A stretch of 23,386 bases of DNA. Source: an uncultured Flavobacteriales bacterium. GTDB taxonomy: Bacteria; Bacteroidota; Bacteroidia; Flavobacteriales_D; Crocinitomicaceae. The notes below the pieces were generated by a model. That model did no database searches. It was given only the letters and a program-made list of their open reading frames with translations, and had not been told where the DNA came from. A program made the translations under genes and the position numbers. Shown piece by piece: positions 15,982 through 22,522 of this stretch. How positions within the stretch are numbered: the stretch's first letter is position 1; every line of letters begins with the position of its first letter. The DNA lies in the NCBI GenBank assembly GCA_903879765.1, contig CAIRMS010000292.1, positions 1 through 23,386 on the forward strand, read 5' to 3'.

Positions 15982-16894
15982 AATCAAAGATTTCTTTTTA
16001 CTGAGCTTTTTAATAGGTGTTTTATGCGCGTGTTCCATTGAAGAAGCTAAACCTTTGGCTCATAAAAAATTAGTGATTGCCTCTGATTTTCTCTATCCGA
16101 AAGACAGTAAGTATTTTGGTGCGTTTGCAAAAGATGAAAAAGTTCACATAGAAATTATTCACATGCGCGCTGATTCCATTGAATATCGCCTGAAAAAAGA
16201 TGGATACAATACCAATATTGATCTCGTTTTTGTGCATTCACTCGTCAGTGTTAAACAATTGGAAAATCAAGCTTTCCAACCAATACAAAACGATTTTCAA
16301 GACCAGAAACTTAAGCAAATCAAACAAATTAAGCATAATTGGTTTCTCGTTGGACGAGATCCGTTCATCTTAACTTTTATAAAAGATAGTTTAGAAAAAC
16401 CAAGTACTTATAGAGAATTAAGTTCAGATTTTCTTTGGGCAAGTCCGGATTTAGCTTCCTTGGAGGTAATGAAAGCTCACGTTCGGTATCAATTTCAGCA
16501 AAATAAGGATGCAAAAAAGAATGGCTTAAAAAAATGGTTGCGTGGACTAAAAGATCACCGAGTAAATTACCAAGAAGGAACGAAAAGCGCCAAAAACAGA
16601 CAGTTGCTATTGATGAAATTCAGTGCTTATTACAAGAATAAACAACTGGAGCGATCCAAACAACGCGAACTCGTATTTCCACCGAATCTGTATAATGATT
16701 ATTTCGCTATAGCCGTTGTTCCACAAGCTAAAAACTACGAAATGACCAAATCATTCTTGCTTTTCTGGAATGAAAACGCAGCAAATAATCGTTTTTTATA
16801 CCGCTTTGGAATCAAACCGCTTGTGCATTATAAAAAAGGAATGGGCTTTTACATTTCACCTGTGGAAATTCTTGAATTGCTTTCAAAAAACTAA
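15974..16894 (+). CDS. Putative lipoprotein resembling periplasmic solute-binding proteins
   Basis: The 306-aa product begins with a lipoprotein signal peptide, MDKIKDFFLLSFLIGVLCAC, with Cys20 as the likely lipidated residue. The rest has the feel of a type II periplasmic binding fold: KKLVIASDFLYPKD as first strand, a VHIEIIHMRADSIEYRLK helix entry, IDLVFVHSLVSVKQLENQ, and a late AIAVVPQAKNYEMTKSFLLFW like the closing region of iron/sulfate-type binding proteins. No permease or ATPase gene is nearby, so it may be an orphan binding or sensing lipoprotein. The start is GTG at 15974, overlapping the end of mutS by 8 nt; the intact signal peptide supports it. The family call is tentative; that it is a secreted lipoprotein is more secure. 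Confidence 0.6.
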   Translation: MDKIKDFFLLSFLIGVLCACSIEEAKPLAHKKLVIASDFLYPKDSKYFGAFAKDEKVHIEIIHMRADSIEYRLKKDGYNTNIDLVFVHSLVSVKQLENQAFQPIQNDFQDQKLKQIKQIKHNWFLVGRDPFILTFIKDSLEKPSTYRELSSDFLWASPDLASLEVMKAHVRYQFQQNKDAKKNGLKKWLRGLKDHRVNYQEGTKSAKNRQLLLMKFSAYYKNKQLERSKQRELVFPPNLYNDYFAIAVVPQAKNYEMTKSFLLFWNENAANNRFLYRFGIKPLVHYKKGMGFYISPVEILELLSKN

Positions 16895-16902
16895 AATGTG
16901 CG

Positions 16903-16934
16903 TTGATAAGAATTGAATCTTATCCGTAATTTTG
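16903..16934 (+). promoter_or_regulatory. Promoter of the bacilliredoxin gene
   Basis: A TTG at 16903-16905 and TAATTTTG at 16927-16934 are 21 bp apart, within the range of Bacteroidota promoters. The -7 box ends 18 nt before the ATG at 16953. Confidence 0.5.
16905..16924. repeat. 7-bp dyad within the bacilliredoxin promoter
   Basis: GATAAGA (16905-16911) and TCTTATC (16918-16924) form a perfect dyad with a 6-bp centre, lying between the -33 and -7 elements. It could be an operator or a weak hairpin ending the upstream transcript. Confidence 0.35.
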
Positions 16935-16952
16935 TAATCTAAAATAAAGACA

Positions 16953-17369
16953 ATGTATCCACCAGAATTAGTACAACCAATGAAAGACGACCTTACTAGT
17001 GTAGGGTTTGAACAAATGACAAATAGTGCAGAAGTTGATCATGCGATTAATGAAACAAGCGGTACAATGCTCGTCGTTGTGAACTCCGTTTGTGGATGTG
17101 CAGCAGGAAATATGCGTCCAGGTGTGAAGTTATCTTTACACCACGATAAAAAGCCGACCAAATTAACGACTGTTTTTGCAGGTGTTGATACGGATGCAGT
17201 TGCTCAAGCAAGAAAATACTTTTTACCTTATCCTCCATCTTCACCATCTATTGCTTTATTCAAGGATGGTAAATTAGTTCACTTCTTGGAGCGTCATCAC
17301 ATCGAAGGCGGAAGTGCGCAAATGATTGCGACGAATCTTGCCGCTGCTTATGATGAATTTTGTTCATGA
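16953..17369 (+). CDS. BrxA/BrxB family bacilliredoxin
   Basis: The 138-aa protein carries the CGC active site of bacilliredoxins (NSVCGCAAGNMRP, Cys47 and Cys49). Conserved MYPPELVQPM at the start, AGVDTDAVAQARKYF, PPSSPSIALFKDG and the ERHHIEGG segment match the BrxA/BrxB (YphP/YqiW, formerly DUF1094) family. These thioredoxin-like proteins reduce mixed disulfides between proteins and bacillithiol in the cytoplasm; some Bacteroidota make bacillithiol. The ATG at 16953 is 18 nt after a good -7 box. The downstream ArsC/Spx-like gene overlaps it by ATGA, pointing to coordinated thiol chemistry. Confidence 0.95.
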   Translation: MYPPELVQPMKDDLTSVGFEQMTNSAEVDHAINETSGTMLVVVNSVCGCAAGNMRPGVKLSLHHDKKPTKLTTVFAGVDTDAVAQARKYFLPYPPSSPSIALFKDGKLVHFLERHHIEGGSAQMIATNLAAAYDEFCS

Positions 17370-17686
17370 AACGCATTTATCAATTAACTACCTGTGACAA
17401 TTGTCGCAAACTTTTAAAAGCATTTTCGGAAGCATCCGACTATGAAATCATTGATATCAAAACACAAGGAATCGAAGCGAAAGACTTAGATTTCATGAAG
17501 GAATTAGCAGGGTCTTACGAGGCCCTGTTTTCCAAACGAGCAATCAAATACAAGACTTTAGGATTGAAAGATAAAAAGCTCTCTGAAGCAGAAATGCGTC
17601 AATTTATTTTAGATGAATACACCTTTCTAAAGCGCCCAGTTCGTGTGGATGGGAATGCCATTTTCATCGGAAAATTGGAAGCTTAA
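17366..17686 (+). CDS. ArsC/Spx/YffB family thioredoxin-fold protein
   Basis: This 106-aa protein has the N-terminal CxxC-type motif TTCDNCRKLLKAF (Cys9 and Cys12), the two-residue-spaced pair of Spx and of some ArsC-like proteins, and the FLKRPVRVDGNAIFIGK C-terminal segment with the conserved Arg-Pro of the family. The substrate is unknown: arsenate reduction, a glutathione-type reductase role as proposed for YffB, or RNA-polymerase binding as in Spx are all conceivable. No arsenic genes (arsB, acr3, arsR) are near, so calling it arsenate reductase would be unsafe. I start at ATG 17366, which overlaps the bacilliredoxin stop as ATGA, rather than at the TTG at 17360. The TAA shares TTAA with the stop of convergent hemW. 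Confidence 0.88.
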   Translation: MKRIYQLTTCDNCRKLLKAFSEASDYEIIDIKTQGIEAKDLDFMKELAGSYEALFSKRAIKYKTLGLKDKKLSEAEMRQFILDEYTFLKRPVRVDGNAIFIGKLEA

Positions 17687-18810
17687 TCTAAGCGAAAGAA
17701 AGAAGAGGCGATTCCATCAGCTTGAAGTTTGCCCTTTTCAGTTAACACATAATTGTCCCTATTTTCGATCATTAAATCAGTGCTTAGGTATGTTTCAAGT
17801 TGGTTTAATTCAGTAGCATTAAAACCTCCAAGGTCACTAATGCTCCTTTTCAAAATTCCCCATTTTGTGCGGAGTCCTATAAGAAAATACTCGTTCCATT
17901 TTTCTGAAGCGGAAAGAGTTTCGGCCTCAAACCAATCTTCGTTTTTTCCTACTGCTTTGTAATACTTTGTGTTGTTCGCTACGTTCCATCGTCTTTGATG
18001 GCCATTAAATGAATGTGCACTTGGTCCAACTCCAACATAAGGCGTAAAATTCCAATAAGAAGAATTGTGTTTAGCATATTTCTGATCCTTTGCGAAATTG
18101 GAAATTTCATAGTGTTCGAAACCCGATTGACGCAATGTTTGCACGAGCAAATCGAATTGTTCACTTTGTTGGTCTTCCGTTGGTCGACTCAATTTTCCCT
18201 TCGCCACGAAATCATTCAAGGCTGTTTTTGGTTCAATGGTGAGGCAATAAGAAGATATGTGTTGAACGTTTAGCTTCAATGCACGATTCAAATGTGAAAG
18301 CCATTGTTCATTCGAAAGATCCGGTAAACCATAAATCAAATCGATGCTGATATTATCGAATCCATGCGCTTGAGCCAAACGCACAGCTGTTTCTCCTTGT
18401 TGAGTGGAATGAGAACGATTCATCCATGCTAAATCTGTTTCTTGAAAAGATTGTAGCCCAATGCTGAGTCGATTTATTCCCAACTCTTTCCAAGCACTTA
18501 AATTCTCCTCTGAAGCATCATCTGGATTCACCTCAAAGGTTATTTCAGAATTGACGCTCACTTCAAAATGCGTGTGAATTGCAGATAAAATTGCTGCAAG
18601 TTCCTCCTTGATTAAAAGACTAGGTGTCCCACCGCCAAAATAGATTGTTTCAACAGGAACATCGACCAATTCAGTTTTCCTGATCTCCAGTTCCAAGCAA
18701 ATGGCGGCAATTAACTTCTCTCGGTAACTTGAAAAAGTTGTCGAAAAATGAAAATCACAATAAGAGCAGCGTTTCTTGCAAAAAGGAATGTGCACATAGA
18801 TTCCGGCCAT
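17683..18810 (-). CDS. hemW: Radical SAM heme chaperone HemW
   Basis: The 375-aa protein has the radical SAM CxxxCxxC motif at residues 11-18 (PFCKKRCSYCDF), the SAM-contact YFGGGTPSLL, LGINRLSIGLQSF and ISIDLIYGLP, and the HSSYWNFTPYVGVGPSAHSF segment typical of HemW rather than HemN. HemW binds heme and inserts it into apoproteins such as respiratory enzymes; older annotations call it oxygen-independent coproporphyrinogen III oxidase, which is misleading. The extra substrate-binding residues of true HemN at the N-terminus are absent. It is the last gene of a probable redoxin-protease-hemW operon, 12 nt behind the protease gene, and its TAA is formed by the same TTAA as the stop of the convergent ArsC/Spx-like gene. 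Confidence 0.93.
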   Translation of the reverse strand: MAGIYVHIPFCKKRCSYCDFHFSTTFSSYREKLIAAICLELEIRKTELVDVPVETIYFGGGTPSLLIKEELAAILSAIHTHFEVSVNSEITFEVNPDDASEENLSAWKELGINRLSIGLQSFQETDLAWMNRSHSTQQGETAVRLAQAHGFDNISIDLIYGLPDLSNEQWLSHLNRALKLNVQHISSYCLTIEPKTALNDFVAKGKLSRPTEDQQSEQFDLLVQTLRQSGFEHYEISNFAKDQKYAKHNSSYWNFTPYVGVGPSAHSFNGHQRRWNVANNTKYYKAVGKNEDWFEAETLSASEKWNEYFLIGLRTKWGILKRSISDLGGFNATELNQLETYLSTDLMIENRDNYVLTEKGKLQADGIASSFFRLD

Positions 18811-18822
18811 TCCTAATTCCGA

Positions 18823-21156
18823 TTACTGTTTAACAAAAGACTTCACGGAACGACTTCCATTTTCAAATTGAACATGCATAAAATACGTTCCATTCGATAA
18901 ATTTTCTGTGTTCAATTGAACTTCATTCCCCTGAATGAGTTGGCGTGAAATGGTTTTTCCATAAACATCTAAAAGTACCCATTCCTGTGCTTGACCATCT
19001 TGAATGGAGAGATTTAAAACGTTCCCTGTAGGATTTGGGAATAACTTCCAGAGTAAGGAACTTAATTCATCCAATCCTGAGTCGTCTGTGTTCTTGACAA
19101 TGTCAGAAGTTTGATCGCCAAAATCAGCAGCAGATAAAGTAAACAAGACAGCGCTCGTGTGGTCCATGAGCGTTAAATTTCCATCTTCATTGGATGCCCC
19201 CCATTGTGCTGCTCCCAATCCATCACCATAATAATCATAAATGGTAAACGTGTAACAATCTGTAATGGAAATTGGAATATCGTAATTGTAGGTTGTGTTT
19301 CCAGCTAAAGGTGCTGTAGGGTCTGTTGGCGCCGGACTATTTCCAGTTCCGTAGTTTCCGACGAAACCTTCATTTCCTTCGAACCAAACAACCGTACCAT
19401 TACTTGATGTTAACTCCATATAGGTTTCATCTGGGTAATTATCCGTTAAAAGTGTTACTTTGAGTAAGCCAATCGTTTGATCAATGGCATTCACGGTTAA
19501 CGAAGAATTTGTTGCATCGTTCAAGTTGTTTTCATCAACACCACCATTTGGACTTGAAACAGAAGCACTAAATGTGTGATTTCCTGCCGTTAAAGAAACG
19601 CTTGGCAAGCTAATTAATTCCGTTTGCCACTGTGCTAAAGAACCACTCCAGTTTAGCGTTTGATTCGCTCCTCCATCGATGGAATAAGTCACAACCACGG
19701 AAGTTAATACACTTGTTCCAGAATTAGCGATGGTTACTTTTGGTGTATAGTTCGTCCCACAAAAAGCGGTCAATTCTAAGATTGGACTAGACAATCCAGC
19801 ATCAAGCGCAGCCACTGTAGCATTGGATGGATCAAAACCATTGATAAATTCAGCGCCAGAATTGTTCGGGTCTAACCAATGCTTCAATTGATTCGTTGTA
19901 TTGCTTCCAACAGGTTCCCATGAGTAGCTAAATTTACCATATTCATCAGACAAATTAGCTGCGCCGCAAGCAGAAGCTCCACCATGAAGCTGGCCGATAA
20001 TTCGGTGATTTTGATCATACAATGGTGATCCTGAAGAACCTCCCTCTGTCACACCACTATCCCAATACGTAACGCCCCAATGACTATTTGCAGGAGATCC
20101 GCCAAATGTTGTTGAAATTAACGGTTGATTTTCAAAGGATATTTTTTTAATGTCTCCTGAAGGATGATGAATTCCGACGCCCGAAGTTGGCGTGTTTCCA
20201 GAATGGTCCCAACCAGAAAAATAGGGCGTATAAGATGCGGGTACTGTTCCACCTGTTAGTCCACCTGTGATTTCCACTAAACAAAAATCAGATGCGGAAG
20301 CGCGCGCGCGAAGAACTGCTCCAGACAAAGATTGAAACGTTGGTGAAGACGCGGGATTATTACAATCTGCCGATTGCCAATTAAAGCGGAAAATCCATGA
20401 AGCCGGATTACTGTAACAATGGTCTGCCGTTAATACATACGGTTTACTGTCGTTTAAGGTGTTATTCACCAAAGATCCTGAACAGAATCCATTGCTTCCA
20501 GAAACAAGCATTACGGCAGCGTTGCGCTCCAAAGTCCAAGGTAATCCTTCTGTACAATTCACATTTCTATTGCAAGAACCTGAACTTCCAAAAGCCTTTT
20601 CCTGAAAATCACTTGCCGAACGGTAACCGTGAGTAACGGTAGCGATTTGAATGTGCCCTTCCGCATTGTTTTTTGGAACAAAATATTCGACTATCGTCTG
20701 ATTTCCTGGTACTAATTCAGTTCCTAATTGTCCTTCAAATAAATGGTTTGCAGTAAAGTTCCCTAAAATTAAGTCCTTTTGAGGATTAAACACATACAAC
20801 TGATTTCCTTCAGGTATAACTGTTTGATTAAAGGTTAAATTAATGGTTAATGCATTTTTACATTCAAGGACTAAATGCCAAATACGGTCTCCATTCGGAA
20901 GGTTGGTCCATGTACCAGCATTGCTTGTATTTAAATTTGTGTAATTATTCCAACCAAAACGCCAAGGTGCTGTCCCTGTACCATCTACCAATGCATCTTC
21001 TGCTTTAAGTGCCTCAATGTTCGGTTCAGTGAAAGAAACTTTAGCGATTTCCTTCAGGTTAATACTCGCTTTGTACGTTTTTTTCCAACCGTCGCCTTGT
21101 TGAGCGAAACTGTGAAAAGTGAAAATTGCCAATAATAAGGTAAGGGTTTTTTTCAT
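18823..21156 (-). CDS. Secreted Lys-C-type endopeptidase (S1) with CARDB and T9SS sorting domains
   Basis: The 777-aa preproprotein has a signal peptide (to about FAQ, residue 19), a propeptide to about 187, a trypsin-fold domain (190-440), a CARDB-like Ig domain (about 455-556), a beta domain with a DYYGDGLGAAQWG motif (about 560-688) and a type A T9SS sorting domain (LFPNPTG, 705-777). The protease resembles Achromobacter lysyl endopeptidase: the mature start GSSGSC at 190; triad His246 (LTADHC), Asp290 (ASDF) and Ser375 (GGSSGSP); the three disulfide pairs expected as 195-397, 201-265 and 225-247; and Asp404 in SDEYG where that enzyme has its lysine-selecting Asp225. Trp365 and His391 also correspond to its pocket residues. 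Lys187 would allow self-activation. Cys292 is extra. It lies 6 nt behind the redoxin gene. Confidence 0.93.
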   Translation of the reverse strand: MKKTLTLLLAIFTFHSFAQQGDGWKKTYKASINLKEIAKVSFTEPNIEALKAEDALVDGTGTAPWRFGWNNYTNLNTSNAGTWTNLPNGDRIWHLVLECKNALTINLTFNQTVIPEGNQLYVFNPQKDLILGNFTANHLFEGQLGTELVPGNQTIVEYFVPKNNAEGHIQIATVTHGYRSASDFQEKAFGSSGSCNRNVNCTEGLPWTLERNAAVMLVSGSNGFCSGSLVNNTLNDSKPYVLTADHCYSNPASWIFRFNWQSADCNNPASSPTFQSLSGAVLRARASASDFCLVEITGGLTGGTVPASYTPYFSGWDHSGNTPTSGVGIHHPSGDIKKISFENQPLISTTFGGSPANSHWGVTYWDSGVTEGGSSGSPLYDQNHRIIGQLHGGASACGAANLSDEYGKFSYSWEPVGSNTTNQLKHWLDPNNSGAEFINGFDPSNATVAALDAGLSSPILELTAFCGTNYTPKVTIANSGTSVLTSVVVTYSIDGGANQTLNWSGSLAQWQTELISLPSVSLTAGNHTFSASVSSPNGGVDENNLNDATNSSLTVNAIDQTIGLLKVTLLTDNYPDETYMELTSSNGTVVWFEGNEGFVGNYGTGNSPAPTDPTAPLAGNTTYNYDIPISITDCYTFTIYDYYGDGLGAAQWGASNEDGNLTLMDHTSAVLFTLSAADFGDQTSDIVKNTDDSGLDELSSLLWKLFPNPTGNVLNLSIQDGQAQEWVLLDVYGKTISRQLIQGNEVQLNTENLSNGTYFMHVQFENGSRSVKSFVKQ

Positions 21157-21162
21157 GCTTGC

Positions 21163-21780
21163 TTATTTATTCGTGATACGTTTAATCCCACATCCTTTAG
21201 GAGAAGTGGTGCTTGTTTTTATTTTTTTATGACTCGCTAACTCCTTCAAGGCAGTTTTCAAGTAAGGGATGTCTTCTTTACGTTCTTTGTCCCAAATATT
21301 GTCAATAGAACCCATATACACCAACTCCATCTCCGCATTTAACAAAAATACATGAGGAGTAGTTTTAGCGCCAAAAATATTGGCCATCGTAGAATTCACA
21401 TCTACGATATAAGCCATTTTATACTGTTGTTCTTCCGAATGTTTGAACATCTCATCATAGGAATCAGCGCCTTGACGCTTTGCTTCATTGGAGTTTACCA
21501 AGAGCATCCCGATTTGTAAACTATCTACCAAATCGTAAAGTGCATTGTATTGACGTTCCCAACCGGGGAAATCCTCCGTTCCAACTACAAATGGACAAGT
21601 GTTACAAGAAAAAATCACCAATAAACCATTTTCTTTTTTGGAATCATTTAGGGAGGTGGTTTCTCCTTTTGTGCTTTGCAATTGATCATCCAACATCGAT
21701 GCTTTGTTGCCGATTTTCATTTGGGCATTCAGGGATGCTGTGCAAACCAAGAATAAAAGTAAGAAGCTTAATTTTTTCAT
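21163..21780 (-). CDS. Exported two-Cys redoxin (PRX-like1 type)
   Basis: The 205-aa product has a signal peptide (MKKLSFLLLFLVCTASLNAQ) and a thioredoxin-like fold: a CxxC site FSCNTCPFV (Cys59, Cys62), a TTPHVFLL segment with the cis-Pro near residue 140, and the C-terminal SPKGCGIKR with a third Cys near 197. That C-terminal motif, with CxxCP, recalls the PRX_like1 subgroup of peroxiredoxin-like proteins (usually GCSIKW). It probably acts in the periplasm on disulfides or peroxides; the reaction is unproven. It is first in a tight operon with the disulfide-rich protease and hemW. A promoter with a TTTG -33 and TAACTTTC -7 precedes it. Confidence 0.85.
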   Translation of the reverse strand: MKKLSFLLLFLVCTASLNAQMKIGNKASMLDDQLQSTKGETTSLNDSKKENGLLVIFSCNTCPFVVGTEDFPGWERQYNALYDLVDSLQIGMLLVNSNEAKRQGADSYDEMFKHSEEQQYKMAYIVDVNSTMANIFGAKTTPHVFLLNAEMELVYMGSIDNIWDKERKEDIPYLKTALKELASHKKIKTSTTSPKGCGIKRITNK

Positions 21781-21800
21781 AAGAGTTGAAATAGTGAGAG

Positions 21801-21830
21801 GAAAGTTACGATTTTTCTTTCATTTACAAA
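21801..21830 (-). promoter_or_regulatory. Promoter of the redoxin-protease-hemW operon
   Basis: On the minus strand TTTG (21830-21827) is followed after 18 bp by TAACTTTC (21808-21801), one base off TAnnTTTG, and the box ends 20 nt before the ATG at 21780. This is the best-spaced -33/-7 pair I found in the window. Confidence 0.5.
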
Positions 21831-21863
21831 TGAATTGAAGATAAAAACCAACGGGACAAGTTG

Positions 21864-21871
21864 TATATTTG
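21864..21871 (+). promoter_or_regulatory. -7 box of udk
   Basis: TATATTTG matches TAnnTTTG exactly and ends 15 nt before the ATG at 21887. It overlaps the TTG at 21869 that would otherwise extend the frame, so it supports the later start. Confidence 0.55.
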
Positions 21872-21886
21872 TCCAGAGTAAGGAGT

Positions 21887-22522
21887 ATGAAAAAGAAACC
21901 TTTTGTTGTTGGAATTTGTGGAGGAAGTGGTGCAGGAAAAACCACATTGCTGAGAAGATTATCGGAATCTTTCGGAGGAGTTACTCCTTCCGTATTTTCA
22001 ATGGATAATTACTATCATCCGATTGAAATGCAAGCGATTGATCAAAACGGAAAGGTTAATTTTGATTTGCCTGGAGCCTTAGATCAAGGCAAATTAGAAA
22101 CTGATTTACACGAACTTGTTTCTGGAAATCCGATTGAAGTAAAGGAATATTTTTTCAATGCGCCCCCAAACAAAAACGTTTTATTAACGATTCAACCAAG
22201 TGAAGTAGTCATTGTGGAAGGATTGTTTTTATTTCATTATGAAAAAGTATTCGAAAAACTCGACTTCAGTATTTTTGTCGATGTGGATCATCAAACACAA
22301 CTCGATCGACGCATATACAGAGATCAAGAAACACGTGGGTACAAACGTTCTGAAATCATCTATCAGTGGGACAATCACGTAATGCCTTGTTACCAAAATT
22401 TTATTGAGCCTTACATAGATCAAGCCCATTTTGTGTTCAGAAATGACCAACATGCGGATGAAGATTTTATTCAATTATTCCACAAGCTTTCTAGCTTAAC
22501 AAAAATGGAGCTGCAAACATGA
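21887..22522 (+). CDS. udk: Uridine kinase
   Basis: Uridine kinase phosphorylates uridine (and cytidine) to UMP or CMP in pyrimidine salvage. The 211-aa length fits the bacterial enzyme. The P-loop GGSGAGKT is at residues 12-19, DNYYHP near 40-45, NFDLPGALD near 60, the VVIVEGLFLF strand near 107, and RRIYRDQETRGY near 143-154 as the lid region. The ATG at 21887 (MKKKPFVVGICG) is preferred over the TTG at 21869, which overlaps the promoter box. It is divergent from the redoxin operon, and its stop overlaps the start of the next gene as ATGA. Confidence 0.94.
   Translation: MKKKPFVVGICGGSGAGKTTLLRRLSESFGGVTPSVFSMDNYYHPIEMQAIDQNGKVNFDLPGALDQGKLETDLHELVSGNPIEVKEYFFNAPPNKNVLLTIQPSEVVIVEGLFLFHYEKVFEKLDFSIFVDVDHQTQLDRRIYRDQETRGYKRSEIIYQWDNHVMPCYQNFIEPYIDQAHFVFRNDQHADEDFIQLFHKLSSLTKMELQT

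Noticed and set aside
17366..17686. Arsenate reductase annotation for the ArsC/Spx-like gene
   Set aside because: The CxxC motif and lack of any arsenic genes leave the substrate open; family name only is retained.
17683..18810. Coproporphyrinogen III oxidase (HemN) for the radical SAM gene
   Set aside because: Length and motifs fit HemW, the heme chaperone, instead.
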